Shown here in pieces: positions 17,276-27,728 of a DNA stretch of 64,000 nt (the stretch's first letter is position 1; every line of letters begins with the position of its first letter). The translations under genes were made by a program, and so were the position numbers. Origin of the DNA: Novosphingobium piscinae (lineage in GTDB: Bacteria > Pseudomonadota > Alphaproteobacteria > Sphingomonadales > Sphingomonadaceae); the NCBI RefSeq assembly GCF_014230355.1, contig NZ_JACLAX010000002.1, positions 124,001 to 188,000 of the forward strand. The letters are read 5' to 3'. The notes beneath the pieces were generated by a model. That model had not been told where the DNA came from and did no database searches. It saw nothing but the letters and a program-made list of their open reading frames with translations.

Positions 17276-19783
17276 ATGCACACGTTCGTCCGCTCTGGCC
17301 TGCTGGCCGCCACTGCCCTGTCCTTTGGCCTGCCGGGCCTGTCTGAAACCGCCCTTGCGGCCGAGGCTCAGGCCGCCGCCGCGCCAGCCGCCGAGCAGGC
17401 GGGCGAGGACGATGTCGGCGCCCGCGGCGATGTCATCATCGTCACCGCCCGGCGCCGCCAGGAAGCGGCCCAGGCCGTGCCGCTGGCGATTTCGGTGATC
17501 AAGGCCGACTCGGTCGAATCGACCGGCAACTTCAACATCGTGCGCCTGCAGCAGCTGGCACCCACGCTGCAGGTCTACACCTCCAACCCGCGCAACACCT
17601 CGGTCAACATCCGCGGGCTGGGCGCGCCGTTCGGGCTGACCAGCGACGGCTTCGAGCAGGGCGTGGGGATCTATGTCGACGACGTCTACAACGCGCGCGT
17701 CGCCGCCGCGACCTTCGACTTCCTCGACATCGCCCAGGTCGAGGTGCTCCGCGGGCCGCAAGGCACGCTCTATGGCAAGAACACCACGGCCGGCGCGATC
17801 AACATCACCAGCAATCAGCCGACCTTCACCTATGAGGGCCGCGCCGAACTGACCGTGGGCAACCTTGCCTTCAAGCAGGGCAAGGTCGCGGTGTCCGGCC
17901 CGCTGTCGGACACCGTCGCGATCCGGCTGGCCGGTGCCATCACCAGCCGCCGCGGCACGATCTACAACGTCACCAGCCAGCAGTTCATCAATGCCCAGGA
18001 CAACCTTGGCCTGCGCGCCCAGCTGCTGTGGAAGCCGAGCGACACGCTCGCGCTGACCCTCTCGGGCGATTACAGCGCGCAGGACCCCGAGTGCTGCGGC
18101 ACGGTCTATGTCCGCACCGGGCTGACCCAGCGCGCGCTCAACCGCCAGTACGCGGCGCGCGTCGCAGCGGCCAATGCCGCCACCCCGGGGCGCAACTATG
18201 CCGTGCCCAGCACCAATCCCTATGATCGCCTCACCGATCTCGATTCCAACCTCAACGCCGGTAACAAGATCGGCGGCGTCTCGTTCAAGGCCAACTGGGA
18301 GCTGGGCACGGGCAGCCTGACCTCGATCACTGCCTGGCGCTTCTGGGACTGGAAGCCCGAGAACGATCGCGATTTCACTGGCCTCTCGATCGTCGCGCGG
18401 TCGCAGAACCCCTCGCAGCAGAACCAGTACAGCCAGGAGTTCCGCTACAACTACGAAAGCGACGCGGTGGACTTCGTGGTCGGCCTGTTCGGCTTCAAGC
18501 AGCGCATCGACACCCAGGGGACCGAGCAGCAGGGCGCCGATGCCGCGCTGTGGAGCCTGTCGCCCTCGACCTCGCCGACCAACATCGCCAACATCCCCGC
18601 GACGCTGGCCGGGCTGACCGCGACCAACACCCAGTACCTCAAGAGCGACAGCGCCGCACTGTTCGGCCAGGCCAGCTGGAAGGTCACCCCGGAGCTGACG
18701 ATCCAGCCGGGCGTGCGTTTGAACTATGACAAGAAGGAAGGCTTCTACCAGCGCGTGGTCACCACCGGTGCGGGCGTGGTGATCCCCAGCTGCGCCCCCT
18801 CGGCCACGACCGGCAATGCCGTGCTGACCGCGCAGTGCGGTATCTACCAGCCGCAGCTGACCACGCCGTCGGCCAGCGCCTGGAACTTCACCTATGACTT
18901 CAACGTCAACTACAAGTTCGCCCGTGACGTGCTGGGCTATGTGACCTTCGCCAAGAGCTTCAAGACCCTGGGCATCAACCAGAACGGCCTGCCGCTGGAT
19001 GCCAACAACCAGCCCGACCTCAGCACCAGCACGGTCCGGCCGGAATCGGTCCTGCACTTCGAGGCCGGGCTCAAGACCCAGTTCCTCAACCGGCGCGCGA
19101 CCTTCAACCTCAGCGCCTTCATCACCGACATCAAGGATTTCCAGGCGACGGTGAACGGCGGTCAGTTCGGCACGGTGCGCGGCTATCTCGCCAATGCCGA
19201 GAAGGTCCGGTCGCAGGGCATCGAGGCCGATTTCAAGATCGTCGCCAGCGACCGCTTCACCGCCTATGCCAACGGTGCCTACACCGACGCGAAGTACAAG
19301 CGCTTCACCAATGCCCCATGCCCACCCGAGCTCTCGGGCGGCACCTTCTATGCCGTCGGCGTGACGCCCGACCTGTCGCTCGCGGGGATCCCGGGTTCGC
19401 TCAGCCCGCGCGCCTGCGACATCTCGGGCCAGGCCCTGCCGGGCGTGTCGAAGTGGGCCTTCTCCTACGGGGCCGAGTACAATGTCCCGGCCAAGCTGCT
19501 CGACAAGGACGGCCAGATCTACTTCGGGGTCGATGGCAACTACCGTTCGAGCTGGAACTCGAACGCCTCGCCTTCGCGCTATACCGTGGTCGATGCCTAT
19601 GCCCTGACCAACTTCCGCGCCGGCTTCCGGGGCGAAGGCCTCGATATCTTCGCCTGGGTGCGCAATGCCTTCGATACCAATTTCATGGATCTGCTGCAGG
19701 TCGCGCCGGGCAACGTCGGCCTGATCGCCGGTCAGCCGGGCGATCCGCGCACCTTCGGCGGGACAGTGAAATTCTCGTTCTGA
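17276..19783 (+). CDS. TonB-dependent outer membrane receptor
   Basis: 835 aa. Signal peptide MHTFVRSGLLAATALSFGLP through LAAEA; a TonB-box-like segment (DVIIVTARRRQEAAQAVPLA); plug domain with NIRGLGAPFG, GIYVDDVYNAR and VEVLRGPQGTLYGKNTTAGA. A 22-stranded barrel follows, ending in the expected terminal Phe (GGTVKFSF). This is the sphingomonad TonB receptor type with no N-terminal secretin (STN) signalling domain. The substrate is unknown; colocation with Rrf2/YezD suggests regulation by sulfur or iron status. The ATG at 17276 has AAGGATT upstream; an in-frame ATG at 17243 is less well placed. Confidence 0.95.
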   Translation: MHTFVRSGLLAATALSFGLPGLSETALAAEAQAAAAPAAEQAGEDDVGARGDVIIVTARRRQEAAQAVPLAISVIKADSVESTGNFNIVRLQQLAPTLQVYTSNPRNTSVNIRGLGAPFGLTSDGFEQGVGIYVDDVYNARVAAATFDFLDIAQVEVLRGPQGTLYGKNTTAGAINITSNQPTFTYEGRAELTVGNLAFKQGKVAVSGPLSDTVAIRLAGAITSRRGTIYNVTSQQFINAQDNLGLRAQLLWKPSDTLALTLSGDYSAQDPECCGTVYVRTGLTQRALNRQYAARVAAANAATPGRNYAVPSTNPYDRLTDLDSNLNAGNKIGGVSFKANWELGTGSLTSITAWRFWDWKPENDRDFTGLSIVARSQNPSQQNQYSQEFRYNYESDAVDFVVGLFGFKQRIDTQGTEQQGADAALWSLSPSTSPTNIANIPATLAGLTATNTQYLKSDSAALFGQASWKVTPELTIQPGVRLNYDKKEGFYQRVVTTGAGVVIPSCAPSATTGNAVLTAQCGIYQPQLTTPSASAWNFTYDFNVNYKFARDVLGYVTFAKSFKTLGINQNGLPLDANNQPDLSTSTVRPESVLHFEAGLKTQFLNRRATFNLSAFITDIKDFQATVNGGQFGTVRGYLANAEKVRSQGIEADFKIVASDRFTAYANGAYTDAKYKRFTNAPCPPELSGGTFYAVGVTPDLSLAGIPGSLSPRACDISGQALPGVSKWAFSYGAEYNVPAKLLDKDGQIYFGVDGNYRSSWNSNASPSRYTVVDAYALTNFRAGFRGEGLDIFAWVRNAFDTNFMDLLQVAPGNVGLIAGQPGDPRTFGGTVKFSF

Positions 19784-19805
19784 CGGTGTCATCAGCGTGA
19801 AACAG

Positions 19806-19833
19806 TCGGGGCCTGTGTAGCGACAGGCCCCGA
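19806..19833 (+). terminator. Stem-loop between the TonB receptor and porin genes
   Basis: A perfect 11-bp stem (TCGGGGCCTGT / ACAGGCCCCGA) with a 6-nt loop lies 22 bp after the receptor stop and 30 bp before the porin start. It has no T-run, so it may attenuate or stabilise rather than fully terminate. Confidence 0.5.
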
Positions 19834-19863
19834 TCTCCCCGGGGTGGGGAACAGGGGTACGCG

Positions 19864-21213
19864 ATGGACAGGCTCCGCATCGGGGCGATCGGCGGCATCG
19901 TTGCGCTGGGTCTGGCGGCGCCGGGCCGGGCCGATACCGTGCCCGAGGGGCTGACGGTCCACGGCACGGTGCGGCTGCGCCTCGACGCGATCGACGGACA
20001 GCCCCGCGTTGGCGGCAACTCCAGCGACGTGCTCTATGAAAGCCGCACCCAGATCCGCGCGGTCTGGCGGCGCGACTGGCTGCGGCTGGTGGGCGAGCTG
20101 CATGACAGCCGGGTCTGGGGCGCCAACCCCGGCACCCCGCTCGGCACCGGCGAGGTGAATGCGCTCGAGCCGGTCATCGCCCATGTCGAGGCCGACCTTG
20201 GCCCCTTGTTCGGATCAGGTAGCGAAGTCAGCGTCCAGCTTGGTCGCCTTGGCCTGTCGCTGGGCTCGCGCCGGCTGGTCGCGATCGACGACTATCGCAA
20301 CACCATCACTGCCTTTACCGGCCTGCGCGGCGATCTCGCCACCCGTTCGGGGATCAGGGCGACCGCCTTCTACGCGCTGCCGCTGCTGCGGCTGCCAGAC
20401 GACGGTCCGGGCCTGCGCGCCAACCGCGTCGCGCTCGACAAGGAGAGCTTCGATACGGTGCTGTGGGGCGGGTTCCTGGCACAGCAGCGCCAGGGCTCGC
20501 CGTTGCTGCGCGAGATCGCTTTCCTCCATCTGGGCGAACGTGACGCCCCGGGCCGGCCCAGCCGTGACCGCTCGCTGGATACGCTGAGCCTGCGCCTGGT
20601 GCGCGAGCCGCGCCCGGGTGCGGCGGAATGGGGTCTCGAGGGGATCTACCAGTGGGGCTCGATCAGCGCGACCGCGGCAGCCGGCGCGCCGCGCCAGTCG
20701 GTCAGCGCCAGCTTCTGGCGCGTCCACGCCGGCTACAGTTTCGGCGGGCCATGGCAGCCGCATGTCCAGATCGAGTTCGACCATGCCAGCGGCGACGGCC
20801 CGGGCGGATCCTATGGCCGGTTCGACACGCTCTACGGCATGCGCCGGGCCGACCTGGCCCCGGCCGGGCTCTACAATGCCATCGCCCGCAGCAATGTGGT
20901 GTCACCCGGCATCCGGGTCGAGGTGACGCCGTCGCGCCGGGTCGATGCCTTCCTTGGCTACCGCGCGCTGTGGCTCGCCGATTCGCGCGATGGCTTCTCC
21001 TCGACCGGGGTGCGCGATCCCAGCGGTGCATCCGGGACCTGGGCCGGCCACCAGCTCGACGGCCGGGTGCGCTGGTGGCTGGTGCCGCAGCGCTGGCGCT
21101 TCGAGATCACGACCGTCCTGCTGGCCAAGGGGCGCTTCCTGCGCACCGCCCCCAACGCGCCCCCGGGCGCGACCACGCGCTATGGCAGCCTCAACCTGAC
21201 GGCGAGTTTCTGA
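19864..21213 (+). CDS. Alginate-export-family outer membrane porin
   Basis: 449 aa. A signal peptide (GAIGGIVALGLAAPGRADT) is followed by alternating beta-strand sequence typical of the AlgE-like Alginate_exp family: VHGTVRLRLDAIDGQPRVGG, TQIRAVWRRDWLRLVGELHD, VQLGRLGLSLGSRRLVAIDD, and a C-terminal strand ending in Phe (LNLTASF). These are large anionic barrels that admit organic acids or sugars; the name does not prove alginate export. It follows the TonB receptor on the same strand by 80 bp, separated by a stem-loop, and may be co-regulated with it. Confidence 0.85.
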   Translation: MDRLRIGAIGGIVALGLAAPGRADTVPEGLTVHGTVRLRLDAIDGQPRVGGNSSDVLYESRTQIRAVWRRDWLRLVGELHDSRVWGANPGTPLGTGEVNALEPVIAHVEADLGPLFGSGSEVSVQLGRLGLSLGSRRLVAIDDYRNTITAFTGLRGDLATRSGIRATAFYALPLLRLPDDGPGLRANRVALDKESFDTVLWGGFLAQQRQGSPLLREIAFLHLGERDAPGRPSRDRSLDTLSLRLVREPRPGAAEWGLEGIYQWGSISATAAAGAPRQSVSASFWRVHAGYSFGGPWQPHVQIEFDHASGDGPGGSYGRFDTLYGMRRADLAPAGLYNAIARSNVVSPGIRVEVTPSRRVDAFLGYRALWLADSRDGFSSTGVRDPSGASGTWAGHQLDGRVRWWLVPQRWRFEITTVLLAKGRFLRTAPNAPPGATTRYGSLNLTASF

Positions 21214-21267
21214 GGGGGCGGGAGGTGGTCCGGCGCTCTCCTCCGCAGGGGAGCTCGCGAACAGGCC

Positions 21268-22581
<1,314 letters not shown>

Positions 22582-22692
22582 GGCGATGACTCCTGAGCGG
22601 TGGGCCGGGTGCCGCGATGCGGGCGTGCTGCGGCGCCGCTACGGCCCAAGGGCCGGGAAGGCAAGGGCCGAGGGCACCCCCGGCCGGCGCCG

Positions 22693-23424
22693 TCACCAGC
22701 GAAACGCGATCGCGACCTCGCCGGCGGGCTGTCCGTGGGCCGTGAAACGCCGCTCGATGATCGTCCCCGCGCCGCTGCGGTCGACCAGCACCACGGTCGA
22801 GCAACGCGTGCCATAGCTGGGATCGCGGATGAATGGGCTCGACAAGCGCGGCTCGGGCCCGCCCTCTTCCCAGCTCTCGGCGGTCGGGCGGGGATCGGCC
22901 AGCGCGGCGAACAGGCCCTCAGGGCTCGACTCCGCTGCGCCGTCCAGCCAGCCGCGCAGCGCGGCCATGGTCTGCTCGGTCTTGCGCCACGGCGGGGCCA
23001 GCGCGCCATTCGACAGGCCATGCAGCCCCGGTTCGAGCTGCCGGGTGGCCAATTCGGGATAGTTGGTGACGAAGCTGGCCGCGGCGCCCTCGACCACCAG
23101 CAGGTTGCACGGGTTCATCGCCGCCAGTCCCGCACCGACGGGATCGCGGCCGGCCAGCACGTCGGTGACCAGCCGCCCGCGCGAAGGGCGGTCGGGCAGG
23201 GGGAAGCCGGGCACGCGGAAGTTGGTCACCAGGGCGAGCCGCCCGGTCTCGGTCAGGCCCAGCCACGTGCCGCCGGCGGTTTCGTCGCGGCCGGCGATGA
23301 TCCCGCTGCCGTCGGACCAGCGCGCCAGCGGCGCGGCAGGGCGGGCATGGAACTCGTCGCGGTTGGCGGCGATGACCAGCCGCCAGCGCGGATCGGCCTC
23401 GAACGCGATCGCGGCCAGGCACAT
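22693..23424 (-). CDS. NRDE family protein (TANGO2-like)
   Basis: 243 aa. It starts MCLAAIAFEADPRWRLVIAA followed by NRDEFHARPAAPL, which is the family-defining NRDE motif with an N-terminal Cys at position 2. GRDETAGGTWLGLTETGRLA and VTNFRVP are also conserved. The fold is that of Ntn hydrolases, with Cys2 the expected nucleophile after Met removal. The eukaryotic homologue TANGO2 has been linked to heme and lipid handling; the bacterial function is not established. It begins 25 bp after the radC stop and is probably cotranscribed with radC. Confidence 0.9.
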   Translation of the reverse strand: MCLAAIAFEADPRWRLVIAANRDEFHARPAAPLARWSDGSGIIAGRDETAGGTWLGLTETGRLALVTNFRVPGFPLPDRPSRGRLVTDVLAGRDPVGAGLAAMNPCNLLVVEGAAASFVTNYPELATRQLEPGLHGLSNGALAPPWRKTEQTMAALRGWLDGAAESSPEGLFAALADPRPTAESWEEGGPEPRLSSPFIRDPSYGTRCSTVVLVDRSGAGTIIERRFTAHGQPAGEVAIAFRW

Positions 23425-23449
23425 CAGGGGGTTCGCCGCGTGGAGGTCA

Positions 23450-24193
23450 TCAGATCAGGCCCTTGGAGCGGAGCGAGATATGGCCGCTGCGGGCGATGAT
23501 CAGGTGATCGTGCACCGTGATCCCCAGCAGCCGCCCCGCTTCGGCGATTCGGTGGGTGATCTGGATATCCGCCCGGCTCGGTTCCGGCGAGCCCGAGGGG
23601 TGGTTGTGGACCAGAATCAGCGCCGCCGCGCCGATATCGAGCGCGCGCCGGATCACCTCGCGCGGATGGATCGCGGCTTCATCGAGCGATCCGTCGCCCA
23701 CATGGTCGTCGAGAATCAGCATGTTGCGGGTGTCGAGATAGAGGATGCGCACCCGTTCCACGGTCAGGTGGGCCATGTCGATCGCCAGATAGTCGAGCAG
23801 CGCCTGCCACGAGCTCAGCACCGGGGCGGCGCGCACCTGCTCGCGCGCCTGGCGGCGTGCGGCAACCGCGACGACGCACAGCGCGGCGGCCGTCGCGTCG
23901 CCCATGCCGGGATGGCGGGCCAGGGCGCGCGGATCGGCATTGAGCACCCCGGCGAGCGACCCGAAGCGCTGCAGCAGGCTGCGTGCCAGCGGCTTGACGT
24001 CGCGCCGCGGGATCGCCCCCATCAGCAGCAGCTCGATCAGCTCATGATCACCTAGTGCGTCGATCCCGCCGGCCAGCAGCCGCGCCCGCAGCCGCGCGCG
24101 GTGGCCCTGCGCAGCGGGAGGCCCGGAATCGGCGCGATCTTCCGTGCCGGTAGCCGTGCCGGCAGTCCGGTCGAACAGCTCGGGTGGGGTCAC
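23450..24193 (-). CDS. radC: DNA repair protein RadC / MPN-domain protein
   Basis: 247 aa from a GTG at 24193 preceded by GGAGAGG. Helix-hairpin-helix region (ARHPGMGDATAAALC) in the first half, then the JAB/MPN metal site: EVIRRALDIGAAALILVHNH and HNHPSG at residues 196-201, followed by SRADIQITHRI. RadC is named for repair, but its biochemical role is unsettled; the HNHPSG-x9-D motif is the intact metalloprotease-like signature. It is divergent from ydbH, with 77 bp between the starts that must hold both promoters. Confidence 0.93.
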   Translation of the reverse strand: MTPPELFDRTAGTATGTEDRADSGPPAAQGHRARLRARLLAGGIDALGDHELIELLLMGAIPRRDVKPLARSLLQRFGSLAGVLNADPRALARHPGMGDATAAALCVVAVAARRQAREQVRAAPVLSSWQALLDYLAIDMAHLTVERVRILYLDTRNMLILDDHVGDGSLDEAAIHPREVIRRALDIGAAALILVHNHPSGSPEPSRADIQITHRIAEAGRLLGITVHDHLIIARSGHISLRSKGLI

Positions 24194-24270
24194 GCGGCCT
24201 CTCCTCGTCGAGCGTGCGACCGCGGCGCCGAGCATTGCCTTTCGCCGGGCGAGAGCGCAAGGGTAGCGCG

Positions 24271-27200
24271 ATGAGCGAGGCCGCCGCCGACGATCCTTCC
24301 GCGCCCCGCGCCCCGCAGCCCGAGCCCGAACCCCGCCGCACCGGCCGCCGGGTCCTGGCCGCCGCGGGGGTGGTGACGCTGGCGGCCGTCGGTGCCACCT
24401 GGGTGGCGCGCGAGCGGATCGCCGACGGGCTGATCGCCAGCCAGCTGCGCGAGCTGGGCCTCCCCGCCACCTACCGCATCGTCGCGATCGGCCCGCGCCG
24501 CCAGGTGCTGCGCGACATCGTGATCGGCGATCCCCGCCACCCCGACCTGACCATCGCCGAGGCCGAGATCGCCCTGTCGCCCCGCCTGGGCCTGCCGGCC
24601 ATCGGCACGGTGCGGCTGGTCCGGCCACGGCTCTACGGCACCTGGCAGGGCGACCGGGTCAGCTTCGGCCGGCTCGATTCGCTGCTGTTCGGCCAGCGCG
24701 ACGGCCAGTCGGCCGGACTGCCCCGGCTGGACCTTACGGTGATCGACGGGCGGGCGCGACTGACCGGCGATCACGGGCCGGTCGGCGCCGCGTTCGAGGG
24801 GCGGGGTGGGCTGTTCGACGGCTTCGACGGGACCCTCGGGATCCGGGCGCCGCGGCTCGCGCTGGCGGGCTGTGAGGCGCGCGGAGCAAGCCTGTACGGG
24901 CGCGTCCGCATCGTTCAGGGCAAGCCAACCTTTGCCGGTCCCCTGCGGACTGCCGTGCTCGACTGCCCGGGCCGCGCAACGCTGTCCGCACGCGCCGTGC
25001 AGCTCGATCTGGCCGGGCAGGCTGATGCGACGCTGGATGGCGGCACCGTGCGGGTCGGTCTGCAGTCTGGTCAGGTCAGTGCTGGAGAGCTCCGATCCCG
25101 GAGCTGGACCGGGGCCGTCGATGCGACCTTTCGGCAGGGCGGAGTCACGGCGCGCTACGACCTGACCGGACGCGGGCTCGACCAGCCCCAGGTCGGCGCC
25201 GCGACCCTCGCGCTGTCCGGCCTGCTCCGCGCGCGGGAGGGGCTGGGCCGGTTCGAGACCGAGGGCACGCTCGACGCCGGCGGTCTGCGGGTCGGCCGCG
25301 GACTGGCCGCGGCAATCGATGGGTGGCAGCGGGCCGGGGAGGGGACGCTGGTCGCCCCGCTGCTCCGGCAGGTCCGTGCGTCGCTGGCGCGCGAGGAACG
25401 CGGCAGCCGGCTGCAGGGCGATTTCGTGCTGCGCGGGGCGCCGCAGGGGGTCAGTCTGGTTGTGCCGCAGGGGCGGTTGACCGGGGGCAGCGGCAGCACA
25501 CTGTTGGCCCTCTCGCGCCTCCAGCTGACCCTTGGGCAGGGCACACCGCGACTGGCCGGGAACTTCACCACCGGCGGAGAAGGGCTGCCGCAGATGACCG
25601 GGCGCCTTGCCCAGGGCGTCCGCGGCTGGACCCGTCTGACCATGGCCATGGCCGATTATCGCGCCGGCGATGCCCGGCTGGCCATCCCGCGGCTGACCCT
25701 TGTGCAGCAGGGGAACGGCGCGCTCAACTTCGGCGGGGTGATCGTGGCGAGCGGCGCGGTGCCGGGCGGTCAGGCCACCAACCTGACCATTCCGCTCGAC
25801 GGCGCCCGCGATGTTCGCGGCACCCTGGTTGTGGGACGGCGCTGCCTGCCGGTCCGCTTCGACGCGCTGACCCTGGCCAACCTCAGCTTCGACCAGCAGG
25901 CTCTTTCGCTGTGCCCGTCGCCGGGCGCAGCGATTTTGCAGAGCGGCCGGGGCGGCACCCGGCTGGCGTTGGGCATCCCGGCGCTCGACCTGACCGGCCG
26001 CCTCGGCGAGACCCCGCTGCGCATCGCCAGCGGGCCGGTCGGTTTCGCGGCGCCCGGCAGCCTGTTCGCCCGGGCGCTGGAGGTCACGCTGGGGCCGCCG
26101 CAAAGCGCCAGCCACGTCCGCCTCAGCGACCTGCGGGCCGAGGTCGGGCGCACGGTGAGCGGGCATTTCGGCGGGGCCGACGTCCGGCTGGCCGCGGTCC
26201 CGCTCGACCTCGTGGCGGCGCAGGGCGCCTGGCGTTTCGCCGCAGGTCGTCTCAGCATCGCCGATGCCACCTTCGATCTGCAGGACCGCACCCGCGTGGC
26301 GCGGTTCGAGCCGCTCAGGGGCGATCAGGCCACGCTGGCGCTGGTGGACAATGTCTTGACTGCCGCGGCGCGGCTGCGGGAGCCCCAGAGCGGCCGCGAG
26401 GTGGCCCGGGTGGACCTGCGCCATGACCTGGCCCGGGCGCGCGGCCATGCCGACGTGCGCGTGGCCGGGCTCGAGTTCGACAAGGCACTGCAGCCGGGCC
26501 AGCTCACCCGCCAGCTGCTCGGTGTGGTGGCCAATGTGCGCGGACGGGTCGCGGGGGCGGGCAGGATCGACTGGACCGCCGAGCAGGTGCGCAGCACCGG
26601 CCGCTTCCGCACTGACGGGCTCGACCTGGCAGCGGCGTTCGGTCCGGCCCAGGGCATTCGCGGCGAGGTGGAGTTCAGCGATCTGCTCGGCCTGGTCACG
26701 CCGCCGCACCAGCGCGTCACCATCGCCGCGGTCAATCCCGGCATTGAGGTGAACGACGGGGAACTCCGCTTCCAGCTGAGGCCCGGCGGACTGGCCGCGA
26801 TCGAGGGCGCGGCCTGGCCGTTCCTTGGCGGCCGGCTCCAGCTACGTCCCGCCGAGATGCGTTTCGGTGTCGAGGAGACGCGCCGCTTCGTGCTCGATAT
26901 CGAGGCGCTCGATGCGGGGCACTTCATCGAGCGGATGGAACTGGCCAATCTCTCGGCCAGCGGGGCCTTTGACGGCACCCTGCCGCTGGTGTTCGACCAG
27001 AACGGTGGGCGGATCGAGGGCGGCATGCTGCAATCGCGGCCGCCCGGAGGCAACCTCTCCTACGTCGGGGCGCTGACCTACCGCGACCTTTCGCCCATCG
27101 CCAACTTCGCCTTCGATGCGCTGCGTTCGCTCGACTACCGGACCATGCGTATCGCCATGGACGGGGCGCTCGAGGGCGAGATCGTGACGCGCGTGCGCTT

Positions 27201-27459
27201 CGATGGGGTCAAGCAGGGGGCCGGGGCCAAGCGCAACTTCGTGACCCGCCGGTTCGCCAGGCTGCCGCTGCAGTTCAACGTCAACCTGCGCGCCCCGTTC
27301 TACAGCCTGATCAGCTCGGTCAAGGCGATGTACGATCCGGCCTATATCAAGGACCCGCGCACGCTCGGCCTGGTCGATGCCCAGGGGCGCCCGGTCGCCC
27401 CCGTCGCACGCCCGGCCGGTCCGCGCATTCAGCCCCCAGTCAGCGAGACCACGCCATGA
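24271..27459 (+). CDS. ydbH: YdbH-type AsmA-like intermembrane phospholipid transport protein
   Basis: 1062 aa. A cytoplasmic Pro-rich N terminus, one membrane anchor at about residues 27-47 (VLAAAGVVTLAAVGATWVA), then a very long periplasmic beta-rich domain with many short repeated strands, as in TamB/YhdP/YdbH bridge proteins. In E. coli, TamB, YhdP and YdbH act redundantly in moving phospholipids to the outer membrane. Identification rests on the downstream ynbE and ydbL homologues, the same order as in E. coli, and on C-terminal features (LSYVGALTYRDLSPIANFAF; FDALRSLDYRTMRIAMDGAL). ATG 24271; its TGA overlaps the ynbE start. Confidence 0.9.
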   Translation: MSEAAADDPSAPRAPQPEPEPRRTGRRVLAAAGVVTLAAVGATWVARERIADGLIASQLRELGLPATYRIVAIGPRRQVLRDIVIGDPRHPDLTIAEAEIALSPRLGLPAIGTVRLVRPRLYGTWQGDRVSFGRLDSLLFGQRDGQSAGLPRLDLTVIDGRARLTGDHGPVGAAFEGRGGLFDGFDGTLGIRAPRLALAGCEARGASLYGRVRIVQGKPTFAGPLRTAVLDCPGRATLSARAVQLDLAGQADATLDGGTVRVGLQSGQVSAGELRSRSWTGAVDATFRQGGVTARYDLTGRGLDQPQVGAATLALSGLLRAREGLGRFETEGTLDAGGLRVGRGLAAAIDGWQRAGEGTLVAPLLRQVRASLAREERGSRLQGDFVLRGAPQGVSLVVPQGRLTGGSGSTLLALSRLQLTLGQGTPRLAGNFTTGGEGLPQMTGRLAQGVRGWTRLTMAMADYRAGDARLAIPRLTLVQQGNGALNFGGVIVASGAVPGGQATNLTIPLDGARDVRGTLVVGRRCLPVRFDALTLANLSFDQQALSLCPSPGAAILQSGRGGTRLALGIPALDLTGRLGETPLRIASGPVGFAAPGSLFARALEVTLGPPQSASHVRLSDLRAEVGRTVSGHFGGADVRLAAVPLDLVAAQGAWRFAAGRLSIADATFDLQDRTRVARFEPLRGDQATLALVDNVLTAAARLREPQSGREVARVDLRHDLARARGHADVRVAGLEFDKALQPGQLTRQLLGVVANVRGRVAGAGRIDWTAEQVRSTGRFRTDGLDLAAAFGPAQGIRGEVEFSDLLGLVTPPHQRVTIAAVNPGIEVNDGELRFQLRPGGLAAIEGAAWPFLGGRLQLRPAEMRFGVEETRRFVLDIEALDAGHFIERMELANLSASGAFDGTLPLVFDQNGGRIEGGMLQSRPPGGNLSYVGALTYRDLSPIANFAFDALRSLDYRTMRIAMDGALEGEIVTRVRFDGVKQGAGAKRNFVTRRFARLPLQFNVNLRAPFYSLISSVKAMYDPAYIKDPRTLGLVDAQGRPVAPVARPAGPRIQPPVSETTP

Positions 27460-27728
27460 CCCGTCGTGAATTGACCGATCGCGCTTCGCTTGCGACAACG
27501 CTGCCGATGCAGGGTGACAGCAAACGGGGCCGGTTCCGGGGCCTGACGAGGATGGCGACGGCGGGAATGCTGGTGGCTGGCTTGCTGGCGATGGGGGGCT
27601 GCATTTCGGTGAATGCGCCGGACAAGCCCATCGTGATCGAGCTGAACATCAATATCCAGCAGGAGGTCGTCTACCGCCTGGCCAAGGATGCCGACCAGAC
27701 GATCGCGCAGAACCCGGAGATTTTCTGA
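27456..27728 (+). CDS. ynbE: YnbE-like outer membrane lipoprotein
   Basis: 90 aa from ATG 27456, which overlaps the ydbH stop (ATGA). The lipoprotein signal lies late, from residue 33 (MATAGMLVAGLLAMGGC), with Cys49 the predicted lipidated residue. The mature part NAPDKPIVIELNINIQQEVV, then YRLAKDADQTIAQNPEIF, is the YnbE signature. YnbE is reported to partner YdbH and extend its lipid channel to the outer membrane. The 32 residues before the signal are unusual, so a downstream start (ATG 27552) is possible, though the overlap favours 27456. Confidence 0.88.
   Translation: MTRRELTDRASLATTLPMQGDSKRGRFRGLTRMATAGMLVAGLLAMGGCISVNAPDKPIVIELNINIQQEVVYRLAKDADQTIAQNPEIF

Noticed and set aside
17273..19792. 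A minus-strand open frame of about 840 codons opposite the TonB receptor
   Set aside because: It is fully antisense to a clear TonB-dependent receptor and has the composition of a high-G+C antisense frame with no domain.
24190..26709. A long minus-strand frame opposite ydbH
   Set aside because: Antisense to a conserved operon gene; Gln/Arg/Ala-rich, no motif, and no start signal.
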